A stretch of DNA of 64,000 nucleotides from Micromonospora foliorum. GTDB taxonomy: Bacteria; Actinomycetota; Actinomycetes; Mycobacteriales; Micromonosporaceae. The position numbers were made by a program, and so were the translations under genes. Shown one piece after another: positions 1-7,333 of the stretch. The stretch's first letter is position 1, and each line of letters starts with the position of its first letter. The notes beneath the pieces are model-generated. The model did no database searches. It was not told the DNA's origin and worked only from the letters and a program-made list of their open reading frames with translations. The DNA lies in the NCBI RefSeq assembly GCF_022229015.1, contig NZ_JAKKFF010000243.1, positions 1-64,000 on the forward strand. Direction: 5' to 3'.

Positions 1-305
1 GCACCGGCCTCGGCGGCCTGCTCCGCCCAGCGGCGGGCCTGCCTGCTGCCGTAGCCGCCGACGCCGGGCACCACGGCGCAGCCCGACGGCGCGGCCTCCA
101 CCGTCGCCTTGACCACGGCGGCCCGCTCGTCGTCGGAGAGGGCCTGGTACTCCCCCATCGACGCGCACGGCGCGACCCCGTGGCACCCCTCGGCGGCGAG
201 CCAACTGACGTGTTCCTGGAGCCGGTCGAAGTCGACCGACAGGTCGGCGCGAAACGGCGTGGTGACCGCGACCAGCACGCCCCGCCAGGGCCTACCAACT
301 CCCAC
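1..305 (-). CDS. Dihydrodipicolinate synthase/N-acetylneuraminate lyase family protein, 5' part only
   Basis: This is the N-terminal ~100 residues of a class I aldolase-type lyase/synthase; the 3' part lies beyond the window. The reading frame opens with the family's TTPF strand and continues through APCASMGEYQALSDDER, which corresponds to the pyruvate-binding G-(S/T)-T-GE region, then the WAEQA helix. The Schiff-base lysine is outside the window, so activity cannot be judged. The GTG start is chosen because a GGAGGGG ribosome site lies about 8 nt upstream; the frame has no better start. It is divergent from the PucR-type regulator at 535, which suggests an inducible catabolic lyase (such lyases act in sugar-acid, sialic-acid or hydroxyproline breakdown). 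The substrate cannot be told from this fragment. Confidence 0.8.
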   Translation of the reverse strand, partial: MGVGRPWRGVLVAVTTPFRADLSVDFDRLQEHVSWLAAEGCHGVAPCASMGEYQALSDDERAAVVKATVEAAPSGCAVVPGVGGYGSRQARRWAEQAAEAG

Positions 306-534
306 TCGGCAATCCCCTCCCCACCCGCACGCGGCGTCGCTGGTGCGGTTCGTACCGGAACCCTAGGAACGTCTGCCGCCACCGGTCTTCGGACAGATGC
401 CGGAACAGACGCGGTGCCGCACCTCTTTTTGTCGTGACTTCGACAGTGGACCTTGCGCGATGACCCACCGGCACCGGAGGGTAAGGACTGGCGGTCGCGC
501 GATCCCTGTCACGCAGCGCAACCATGGGAGTTAC

Positions 535-1764
535 ATGCACGGTGAGCTCCAGCGAATCGTCGACGCCGTCGCCGCCCGGGTGGGGCGACCCGCCCTCATC
601 GAGGACCGCCGACAGCGGGTGGTCGCCTACAGCGAGCACGACGGCCCGATGGACGATGTCCGCCGGACGTCGATCCTGCGCCGGCAGACGACGCCGGAGG
701 TGATCGCCTGGTTCCGAGACCGGGGCGTGCTCACGGCGCACGCGCCGGTCCGCACCCCCGCGTGCACCGAGCTGGACCTGCTGGCGAGGGTCTGCGTGCC
801 GATCCGGCACGACGAGCTGCTGCTCGGGTTCGTCTGGTTCATCGACGCGGACGGCTCGATGACCGACGCCGACATCGCCACCGCGACCGGCCCCTTCACC
901 GACCTGTCGCTGGCGCTGTACCGGGAGAACCTGCTCGGCGAGCTCGCCTCACAGCGGGAGACCGAAGCCACCCGCACCCTGCTGGTGGAGAGCCGGCAGG
1001 CGCGCGAGCACGCGGCGCGGGCGCTGCTGGAGGAGGGCGTGGTGATCGCCGACGGGTCGACCGTCGCGCTCGTCGCGCAGCTGGTGCCGGCCGGCGGACG
1101 GCAACCCGACGAGGTGGCCCGCATCGCCCTGGAACAGGCCCTGGTCACCACCCGCCGGTGGATCGGGGTACGGGAGACGCTGCACCTGGTCTGGCACGAC
1201 CACGGGGTGCTGCTGGTCTGCGGCGACCGGGTAGCCGGCCGCCCCTCGCCGGAAGCCTCGGCCGGGCACCTCAACGAGGCGCTGGGCACCGCGACCCGGG
1301 GCCTGGCCTCGGTGGACCGGACCGTGACCGGGATCGGCCAGCCGCGCGCCGGGCTGGCCAGCGCGGTCGAGTCCTACCAGGAGGCAGCGCAGGCCGCCCG
1401 GGTCGGTACGCAACTGCCCGCGCTGGGTCGGGTGGTCTCCTGGGCCGGCCTGGGCATCTACCGGGTGCTGTCGCAGCTGGACAGTCAGCACCTCGACGTC
1501 GCGGGCGTCCATCCCGGGCTGGAGCGGCTGCTGCGCGACGACGCCCACCAGGTGCTGCTGGAGACCCTGGAGGCCTACCTCGACCTGGCGGGCAACGCGC
1601 ACGCCACCGCCGAGAAGCTTCGACTGCACCGGACCACCCTCTACTACCGGCTGCAACGGGTGGAACAGCTCGCCGGGACCGACCTCAAGGACGGCAACGA
1701 ACGGCTGTGCCTGCACCTGGCCATGAAGCTCGGTCGGCTCACCGGCCACTACCGCACGTCCTGA
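535..1764 (+). CDS. PucR/CdaR-family transcriptional regulator
   Basis: A 409-residue regulator. The C-terminal ~65 residues hold the PucR-type helix-turn-helix, seen as LETLEAYLDLAGNAHATAEK followed by LHRTTLYYRLQRVEQL. The N-terminal half resembles a sensory domain and the middle a GGDEF-like fold without catalytic motifs. ATG 535 is preferred over upstream in-frame starts because GGGAG sits just before it and the upstream residues have no family character. The divergent neighbour is a DapA-like lyase, and regulators of this family usually control an adjacent catabolic gene. The 229-bp gap between them holds a modest inverted repeat, GGTTC-N6-GAACC at 347-362, which could be an operator. 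The family assignment is firm; the inducer is unknown. Confidence 0.85.
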   Translation: MHGELQRIVDAVAARVGRPALIEDRRQRVVAYSEHDGPMDDVRRTSILRRQTTPEVIAWFRDRGVLTAHAPVRTPACTELDLLARVCVPIRHDELLLGFVWFIDADGSMTDADIATATGPFTDLSLALYRENLLGELASQRETEATRTLLVESRQAREHAARALLEEGVVIADGSTVALVAQLVPAGGRQPDEVARIALEQALVTTRRWIGVRETLHLVWHDHGVLLVCGDRVAGRPSPEASAGHLNEALGTATRGLASVDRTVTGIGQPRAGLASAVESYQEAAQAARVGTQLPALGRVVSWAGLGIYRVLSQLDSQHLDVAGVHPGLERLLRDDAHQVLLETLEAYLDLAGNAHATAEKLRLHRTTLYYRLQRVEQLAGTDLKDGNERLCLHLAMKLGRLTGHYRTS

Positions 1765-1877
1765 CCCCGCCGCCCGGGCCGGCCGGACGTTGTCGCTGCC
1801 CGCAGGCCCAGCGGCAGCAGGCCAGTGGCCGGGAGCACACCCGATTGGATCGGCAACGGGGTGGGTAGATACCGGAC

Positions 1878-2159
1878 ATGGCGAAAGATGATGATGCGAT
1901 TCTGATTGGTGGTCCGCGCGACGGAAGCCGGTACGCGGCCAACGATGCTGGGCTGGTGGAGCTGGAGATCGATGGGCTGATCCACCGCTACATCCACACG
2001 AGCCAGCACCGGCAGGTCGATGGTGCCGAGTTGCGGGTCTACAACTACGACGGGGAAGTTTCTCCTCAGGGCGCCCAGTCCGGGGTTGAGGACGCTCAGG
2101 ACCGGGCGGCCTCGCCCCTCGCTGAGGCGAACAATTCCGACACCGAGTCGCGAAACTAA
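1878..2159 (+). CDS. Hypothetical small protein
   Basis: A 93-residue soluble acidic protein that I do not recognise by family. The N-terminal ~60 residues look folded, with a short glycine-rich turn (ILIGGPRDGSRY) and a beta-rich stretch (LVELEIDGLIHRYIH). The last ~30 residues are polar, low in complexity and probably disordered. There is no signal peptide or membrane segment. Codon third positions are less GC-biased at the start (gat gat gat gcg att) than in neighbouring genes. A strong hairpin follows directly at 2189-2226, which fits a real monocistronic gene. Confidence 0.55.
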   Translation: MAKDDDAILIGGPRDGSRYAANDAGLVELEIDGLIHRYIHTSQHRQVDGAELRVYNYDGEVSPQGAQSGVEDAQDRAASPLAEANNSDTESRN

Positions 2160-2188
2160 CAGACGCGGATTCCGTTTTCCCGCTGTTT

Positions 2189-2226
2189 CGGCTGGTGGCC
2201 GCCCTTCGTCGGCTGGCCACCAGCCG
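2189..2226 (+). terminator. Hairpin terminator
   Basis: Perfect 12-bp stem CGGCTGGTGGCC / GGCCACCAGCCG with a 14-nt loop, 29 bp after the stop of the preceding small gene. There is no T-tract, as is common in high-GC actinobacteria. It lies between convergent genes and may serve both strands. Confidence 0.6.
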
Positions 2227-2308
2227 TCGACACCGCCGCATCGGTCACGATCCTGACGACCAGAGCCGGCCGGAACCGCCGCCCAGCCCGCCCCGTGGCG
2301 AGCCGCCG

Positions 2309-2713
2309 CTACTGGGCAGGTCTGCGACGGCTGGCTTCAATGGCTGAGATGTGCTGCTCGGCCCACGCTCGGACGGCTCCGAGCGGGGCGTCCAGGGAGA
2401 GACCCAGGCTGGTGAGCGTGTAGTAGACGCGGGGTGGCACGCTCGCCTCGACCCGGCGGGTGACCAGGCCGTCGCGACTGAGGCTTTGCAGCGTCTGCGA
2501 CAACATCTTGTTCGACACCCCGGGGGCGCGGCGGCGTAGGTCCGCGAACCCGAGCTCTGCCGGATGGTTCTCCGCCAGCACCTTGATCAGCATGGACGTC
2601 CATTTGTCGCCGATCCGGTCGAGCAGCTGCCGGGTCGGGCAGGCCGGGCTGAAGAGGTCCCCGGTTACCCCGGGCTCACCAGGTGGCGCGAAAGTGCCGT
2701 CTTGCCAAGCCAT
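2309..2713 (-). CDS. HxlR-family winged-helix transcriptional regulator
   Basis: A 134-residue regulator made of one HxlR winged-helix domain. The visible family pattern is CPTRQLLDRIGDKWT at the start, LRRRAPGVSNKMLSQTLQSL as the recognition helix, and GLVTRRVEASVPPRVYYTLT as the wing. ATG 2713 is preferred because GGGAG lies 8 nt upstream and the product then has the family's usual length. It is divergent from an alpha/beta hydrolase, with direct GGTAACC repeats in the 54-bp gap. HxlR proteins commonly sense electrophiles or quinones and repress an adjacent detoxification gene; that role is inferred from context here. The upstream extension of the frame is a shadow of the hydrolase gene. 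Confidence 0.9.
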   Translation of the reverse strand: MAWQDGTFAPPGEPGVTGDLFSPACPTRQLLDRIGDKWTSMLIKVLAENHPAELGFADLRRRAPGVSNKMLSQTLQSLSRDGLVTRRVEASVPPRVYYTLTSLGLSLDAPLGAVRAWAEQHISAIEASRRRPAQ

Positions 2714-2735
2714 CAGGCGTCTCCCATGTTTAGCA

Positions 2736-2752
2736 GGTAACCAATGGTAACC
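2736..2752. promoter_or_regulatory. Probable HxlR operator: GGTAACC direct repeats
   Basis: Two identical heptamers, GGTAACC at 2736-2742 and 2746-2752, are spaced exactly 10 bp apart, one helical turn. They sit in the 54-bp gap between divergent hxlR-like and hydrolase genes. HxlR-type regulators are known to bind repeated half-sites near their own promoters, so autoregulation plus hydrolase control is the likely function. Binding itself is inference. Confidence 0.5.
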
Positions 2753-2767
2753 AGCAGGGGGCGACAC

Positions 2768-3583
2768 ATGGAGTTGCGCAGGATCCGGACGAACGGCACC
2801 GAGTTGAACGTCGCCCTGGACGGCGCGGGCCCGCCGGTGCTGCTGATGCACGGTTGGCCGCACACCTGGCAGGTCTGGCGCGAGGTGCTGCCGTTGCTCG
2901 GCGGGCGGCGCCGCGTCATCGCACCAGACCTGCGAGGGCTCGGCGACAGCGCTCGCGCGGCGGACGGCTTCGACGCGGTGACCGGCGCCGGTGACATGCT
3001 CGGCCTGCTCGACGCGCTGGGGGTCGAGCAGGCCGAGGTCGTGGCCTTGGACGCGGGCGTGCCCGCCGCTTTCCTGCTCGGCACCCTGCACCCGGCCCGG
3101 GTGCGCCGCCTGGTGCTGGTGGAGGCGACACTGCCTGGCCTGCCCGGCGGCTTCCCGGCACCACCGTGGTGGTTCGGCTTCCACTCCGCTCCTGGGCTGG
3201 CCGAGACGGTGCTCGAAGGCCACGAGGCCGAATACCTCGACTGGTTCCTCACGGCCGGCACCTTCGAACGTCGGGGTGTGCCCCCGGAAATCCGAGACGC
3301 CTTCGTCGGCGCGTACACCGGCCGTGAGGCGCTGAGCTGCGGTTTCGGCTACTACCGCGCCGCCGAGCAGAACGCGGCAGCGATCTCCGCGGCCGGCCGG
3401 CTGAGCCCGCCCACCCTGGCCGTCGGCGGCAACACCGTCGGCGACCTGCTCTACCGGCAGCTCACCCCCATCGCCGATGACCTGACTGGTGAGCTGATTC
3501 CCCACAGCGGCCACCTCGTGCCACTGGATCGCCCGGACGCCGTCGCGCAGTTGCTCCTCACCGGCTCCGCCACGTCCCGTTAG
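2768..3583 (+). CDS. Alpha/beta hydrolase, epoxide hydrolase-like
   Basis: A 271-residue cytoplasmic alpha/beta hydrolase. It has the oxyanion-loop motif HGWPHTW near residue 30, as in epoxide hydrolases (HGxP). The nucleophile elbow is ALDAGVPAA near residue 98, with Asp in place of the usual Ser. The catalytic His is in HSGHLVPLD near the C-terminus. An Asp nucleophile with an HGWP loop points to epoxide or haloalkane hydrolysis rather than an esterase. ATG 2768 is preferred over ATG 2744 because a GGGGG site precedes it and the earlier start would overlap the operator repeats. Its expression is probably controlled by the divergent HxlR regulator. Confidence 0.85.
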   Translation: MELRRIRTNGTELNVALDGAGPPVLLMHGWPHTWQVWREVLPLLGGRRRVIAPDLRGLGDSARAADGFDAVTGAGDMLGLLDALGVEQAEVVALDAGVPAAFLLGTLHPARVRRLVLVEATLPGLPGGFPAPPWWFGFHSAPGLAETVLEGHEAEYLDWFLTAGTFERRGVPPEIRDAFVGAYTGREALSCGFGYYRAAEQNAAAISAAGRLSPPTLAVGGNTVGDLLYRQLTPIADDLTGELIPHSGHLVPLDRPDAVAQLLLTGSATSR

Positions 3584-3702
3584 CCGAGCGGCAGCATCCG
3601 GGTGAGTGGTTCGGCGGTCACGCACCGCGGCTCGACCCGCGGGAACGTCGATCCCCGACGAGCCGGCGGCCGGGGCACCCGCCCGGATCACGCGCTGACT
3701 AC

Positions 3703-3740
3703 GCCACGAGCGGGAACCCGGGCCCGCTCCCGCTCGTGGC
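3703..3740. terminator. Bidirectional hairpin terminator
   Basis: Perfect 13-bp stem GCCACGAGCGGGA / TCCCGCTCGTGGC with a 12-nt GC-rich loop. It sits between the convergent ends of the hydrolase (+, 3583) and the BNR_4 gene (-, 3759). Confidence 0.7.
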
Positions 3741-3758
3741 CACCGCTGGCCGGGTCAG

Positions 3759-5123
3759 TCAGTTCCCGGCACTGGTGAAGTTCAGGACGTCGATCCGGCT
3801 GCCGCCCTGGTGCGGTGCGAAGACGCTGGCGATGTTGTTGGACTTCAGCAGGCGGTGGTCGAGCAGCGGATCGGAGGTGAAGGTCGCCGTGGACCGGTAA
3901 CGCACGGCCCAGTCCGACCAGACCGACGCTCGGGACGCGGTCGCGACCTGCAACACGCCCGTGTTCGAGGCGGCGCTGACCACGAACAGGTTGTCCTGGG
4001 AATCGACGCCGATGTCGCCGCGGCTGACGCCCGCCTGGTAGCCGAGGATCCGCTGGCGCCACTGGCCGGTCGCCGCCTCACGCCAGTAGTGGACGAGCAC
4101 GGCGCTGGTGCGGGCGCGGGTGAAGACGGCGTCACTGGGCGCCGACGGCGGCAGGTGGGAGGCCAGGACGTGTACGTTGCCCGCCGAGTCGACGGTCTGC
4201 GATTCCTGATTCATCAGGCCGCGGTTCTGTCCGATGGTCCAGAACCGTGCCGCGGCGCTGGTCGTCGAGATCGGGCTGGAGTCGGCGGTGCCGATCAGCG
4301 CACCCGAACCACCGCGCCACGTTCGGCCCCGGTCCGTGCTGTACGCGTAGTAGAGGTCGTGGTTGGTGCTCGCGTCCATGGTCTCCCGCACGGTCCAGGT
4401 CATGTGCAGCACGCCCTGTCCGTCGTACTGGAACCCGAACAGGTAGGCATTGTTGCCGAGCGTGGTGCCATTCATGATCTTGCCGACGAAACTCCACACA
4501 CCAGCCCGATATTCGAACAGGACCTGGTTGCCGTTCCCACTCTCCCCCGTACGGATCGTCAGTTGCAGACTGCCGTCGGGCATGGTGGTGAACTGCGGAT
4601 AGGTCATGACCGCCATGTCGCGTCCGGCGAGGCTGCTCTGCACGGCCCCGAAGATGGCCGGTGACCAGGTGGCGGTGTCCGGTGAGGTGGCGATGCCGGC
4701 CACCGACTTGCGGTAGCGGAAACGCTGGGAATGCATGTCGAACGACAGGTGGATGCTTCCGTCCTCGTGCGAGAGCCCAAGGCTGATCACGTTGTGTGAA
4801 TCGGTGGTGGTGGTGCGGTAGTCCGTCAGGCGGATGGTCTGCCACGTGCCGTTCGTCGGACGCCGGGAGACGTTGACGTAGCCCTGCTCGTCCCAGAACG
4901 CCGCGTACTGCCATCGGCGGTGCGAGACGATGCCGTCCTGCTGGAAGGACTCGCCGTTCATCAGGCCCGTGTAGCTCTCCGCGGTCCGGCCCTGGGTGGT
5001 CAGCGTGGTCGTGGTCGGCGCATTCACCGTCGGCGACGCCGCCGAGGCCGGTGAGCTGGAGGTGGCGACCAGCAGGAACCCGACCAGCGCCGCACCCGCC
5101 CTGTAACGTTTCAAGACCGTCAT
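3759..5123 (-). CDS. Secreted BNR_4-type protein, probable polysaccharide-active enzyme
   Basis: A 454-residue exported protein. It has a clear signal peptide with a KRYR n-region, a hydrophobic core and a PASAAS cleavage site near residue 29. The mature part looks like a seven-bladed propeller of the BNR_4 family. It contains the family's histidine-rich core DSHNVISLGLSHEDG (His110, His119), then SIHLSFDMHSQ (His125, His131), and repeated S/T-x-D-x-G-x-T-W-like Asp boxes such as STDRGRTW. BNR_4 proteins include ulvan and rhamnogalacturonan lyases and related glycan-active enzymes, so degradation of an external uronic-acid or rhamnose polysaccharide is plausible. The substrate is not readable. 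The gene is monocistronic, ended by the hairpin at 3703-3740. Confidence 0.75.
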   Translation of the reverse strand: MTVLKRYRAGAALVGFLLVATSSSPASAASPTVNAPTTTTLTTQGRTAESYTGLMNGESFQQDGIVSHRRWQYAAFWDEQGYVNVSRRPTNGTWQTIRLTDYRTTTTDSHNVISLGLSHEDGSIHLSFDMHSQRFRYRKSVAGIATSPDTATWSPAIFGAVQSSLAGRDMAVMTYPQFTTMPDGSLQLTIRTGESGNGNQVLFEYRAGVWSFVGKIMNGTTLGNNAYLFGFQYDGQGVLHMTWTVRETMDASTNHDLYYAYSTDRGRTWRGGSGALIGTADSSPISTTSAAARFWTIGQNRGLMNQESQTVDSAGNVHVLASHLPPSAPSDAVFTRARTSAVLVHYWREAATGQWRQRILGYQAGVSRGDIGVDSQDNLFVVSAASNTGVLQVATASRASVWSDWAVRYRSTATFTSDPLLDHRLLKSNNIASVFAPHQGGSRIDVLNFTSAGN

Positions 5124-5240
5124 CGAAGATCCTCTCGTGGTGACCGCGTGCTCAACCGCAGTTTATGGATATCGGTAGATGGGATGAGGTATCGGGTTCA
5201 CGGCGGTCCTCAGCTGCGGAGATTGCCCCGGGTGAGGCGA

Positions 5241-5738
5241 TCAGGAAGTGCAGAACGACGCCGGCTCGGTGAGGCCGAGGTCCGCACAGTTCCATCCCGG
5301 TCCCTGATCGTGGTACCGCCAACCCGTGCCGGCTGTGTAATGGAACAGGTAGATGACGCCGCCGGCGGCCGGACGCTCCACGTCTGCCGCCGCCCAAGCC
5401 TCGACGCACTCCACTGGCCTGGAAGCGAAGGCCCAGGCCGCCGGCAGCTCGACAAGGGTCCCGAGGGTCGTCGTCGACGGACAGTCGGGACTCCGGGGTC
5501 CGTCACTGGTGCGGGTGGACGCGGGTGGCGTCGGAGGGTCGGGCCGGTGGCTGGCGGCCAGGGCGACCGTACCGCCGACGGCGAACACCACCGCCGTGGC
5601 CGCGGCGCCGGTGGCGAGCGCTATCCGCCGTTGCGACTGCCGCGACCTGCGCAGGGACCGCTCGTACATGTCGGCGGTGCCGCCGTGCTCACTCAGATCG
5701 GACATGGCCTGACGCAGCGGCCCGAGGTTGTCGGTCAT
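5241..5738 (-). CDS. Membrane protein with extracellular four-cysteine domain; probable anti-sigma factor
   Basis: A 165-residue single-pass protein. Residues 1-38 form a short charged cytoplasmic tail without the zinc anti-sigma HxxxCxxC motif. Residues 39-63 are a transmembrane helix, 64-85 a Pro/Ser/Thr linker, and 86-165 a compact extracellular domain. That domain carries four cysteines (86, ~111, ~151, 163) in the pattern CPSTTTL, ECVEAW, NCADLGL and SFC, plus IYLFHYTAGTGW. The same domain occurs twice in the lipoprotein at 6381. Its ATG overlaps the last base of the sigma-factor stop (TGATG), so the two are translationally coupled. Coupling to a SigE-type sigma and the topology suggest a non-zinc anti-sigma factor or sensor; this is inference. 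A longer upstream reading would run into the sigma gene and is rejected. Confidence 0.75.
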   Translation of the reverse strand: MTDNLGPLRQAMSDLSEHGGTADMYERSLRRSRQSQRRIALATGAAATAVVFAVGGTVALAASHRPDPPTPPASTRTSDGPRSPDCPSTTTLGTLVELPAAWAFASRPVECVEAWAAADVERPAAGGVIYLFHYTAGTGWRYHDQGPGWNCADLGLTEPASFCTS

Positions 5739-6256
5739 CAGGCCTCCTCCATGACGGCCGAGAGCAGCTCGGGCGCTATCTCCCGCATGCGGGCCAGTGC
5801 CTTGCTGGTCTGACTCTTGATCGTGCCGACCGAGCATTGCAGCAGAGCCGCCGTCTCGGCCTCGCTGCGATCCTCGAAGAAGCGCGCCACCAGCACGGCC
5901 CGTTGCCGCTGGGTGAGTTGGGCGAGCGCCTGGTGCAGGGCAAGCTTGAGGTCGGTACGGCGAGCATGGTCACTGCCCGGCTGAACCACATCGGCCAGTT
6001 CCCCGGGCAGGGACTCGGCTACCCTACGGCGCCGCCACCAGCTCACATGCTGGTGGTACATGGCGGTGCGGGTGTACGCCTCGAAGTGCCCCGGATCATC
6101 CAGCCGGCGCCGGCCCCGATGAGTGCGGGCCAGCGCATCCTGCACCAGGTCCTCGGCGAGGTGCCGGTCACCGGTCAGCAGGAACGCCGTCCGCAACAAC
6201 GCTGGCGAGCGGGTCCGAACGAACGCACAGAAAAGATCGTCTATGGAGTCCGCCAT
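5738..6256 (-). CDS. RNA polymerase sigma factor, SigE family (sigma-70 group 4)
   Basis: A 172-residue two-domain sigma factor. Region 2 covers about residues 10-80, with LLRTAFLLTGDRHLAEDLVQ, ALARTHRGRR and then the YTRTAMYHQHVSWWRRRR segment typical of the actinobacterial SigE subfamily. Region 4 covers about residues 105-165, with LTQRQRAVLVARFFEDRSE and the helix-turn-helix LLQCSVGTIKSQTSKALARM. ATG 6256 follows a GGAGGGG site. It overlaps the downstream membrane protein by one base and lies 124 bp after the lipoprotein gene on the same strand. Factors of this subfamily are usually controlled by a small membrane partner encoded next to them, which fits the neighbour. Confidence 0.92.
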   Translation of the reverse strand: MADSIDDLFCAFVRTRSPALLRTAFLLTGDRHLAEDLVQDALARTHRGRRRLDDPGHFEAYTRTAMYHQHVSWWRRRRVAESLPGELADVVQPGSDHARRTDLKLALHQALAQLTQRQRAVLVARFFEDRSEAETAALLQCSVGTIKSQTSKALARMREIAPELLSAVMEEA

Positions 6257-6380
6257 GCCCCGCTCGTCCCCTCCACGTACCGCAAAGTCCTTCGAGCAGC
6301 GGCGGCGTCGATGCGGCCGGTTGTTTGTGGTGCACAACGTAGCGGGAGTGCGCCACAGCGCGCGACCGCGGTCACCCCGG

Positions 6381-7076
6381 TCAGTAGATGCAGAACGGCG
6401 CCTCAGTGAGGCCGAGATCCTTGCAGTCGTATCCGCTGCCGTCGCCGTAGTACTTCCAACCCGTGGGGGCCTTGTAGTGGAACAGGTAGACGCCGTCACC
6501 AGCGGTCGGGCCTTGCGGATCGGCTCCCGCCCAGTCCTTGACACACTGGACACTGCCGAACGTCCAGCCCTTAGGAAGCTCGACAAGGCTCTCGAGAGTC
6601 TTCGCCGAAGGGCACTTGGCACTCGTGGCCGTGCTGTTCGCCGGCTTCGGCGCCGTCTCCACCGATTCCGAGACGCAGAACGGCGCCGGCTCGCTGAGAC
6701 CGAGATCCTTGCAGTCCCAATCGCTGCCCTGGTCGTAGTACTTCCAGCCCGTGCCGGCCACGTAGTGGAACAGGTAGACACCGTCATCGACGGTCGGGCC
6801 CTGCGGATCCGCCGTCGCCCAGCCCTTGAAACACTTCACCTCCGCAAGAGACCAGCCCTTCGGCAGCTCGACCAGGGTCTGCAGGGTCGTCACCGAGGGA
6901 CAGTCGGCAACCCCGGCCGCCGGGGTAGCCACCGCGGGCGACGCACTGACGACGCCAGTGGCCGACGTCGGAGCGGATGCGGTTGGGCTAGGACCAGGTG
7001 CCGGCGTGGAGCCGCAGGCCGAAAGTGCGAACAGGACGGCGGCAACGGGCAGCAGCAGAAGTGGACGTGCAGACAT
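6381..7076 (-). CDS. Lipoprotein with two copies of a four-cysteine domain
   Basis: A 231-residue lipoprotein. The signal peptide ends in the lipobox LSAC (Cys21), then a Thr/Ala/Pro linker. Two tandem domains follow at residues 59-136 and 155-231. Each begins CPS, continues with the block LVELPKGW, then a C...W pair, ADPQGPT, GVYLFHY, TGWKYY, DCKDLGL, and ends FC. Two of the three copies in the locus differ mainly in short loops, and spacing of the four Cys is conserved, suggesting two disulfides. The third copy is the extracellular part of the membrane protein at 5241. I do not recognise the domain as a named family. ATG 7076 is preferred over an in-frame start at 7109 because AGGGGTCCAGGA precedes it and it places the signal peptide at the N-terminus. 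It lies 5' of the sigma gene on the same strand, separated by 124 bp, so it may share its transcript or be its target. Confidence 0.8.
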   Translation of the reverse strand: MSARPLLLLPVAAVLFALSACGSTPAPGPSPTASAPTSATGVVSASPAVATPAAGVADCPSVTTLQTLVELPKGWSLAEVKCFKGWATADPQGPTVDDGVYLFHYVAGTGWKYYDQGSDWDCKDLGLSEPAPFCVSESVETAPKPANSTATSAKCPSAKTLESLVELPKGWTFGSVQCVKDWAGADPQGPTAGDGVYLFHYKAPTGWKYYGDGSGYDCKDLGLTEAPFCIY

Positions 7077-7333
7077 TCCTGGACCCCTATGGATCGTGGC
7101 GGTCGTCACTTACATCCGGGTACATGCGATCCACTGCCCGAAGGTTGCCGTCAACCAGAAACTTTCTCCAAAATCTTTCGGCGAACCCGGTCGGACGGTG
7201 CGGGCGGCGGGCCGGGAAGCGTCCCGAACCGCTGTCATCCGGCGTTGGCCGCTCAACGATCCCGGTCTCGGGCCTGCCGCCGCACCACGCCGTGGTCCGC
7301 TTGGACGTCGCGGATGGGCCGGGCGTCGAGCCG

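Noticed and set aside
6317-6337. Short inverted repeat TTGTG-GTG-CACAA and an ACAACC motif upstream of the SigE-family gene, compared with GGCAACC upstream of the lipoprotein
   Set aside because: The shared CAACC is too short and no common -10 element lies at the same distance, so a common autoregulated promoter cannot be claimed.
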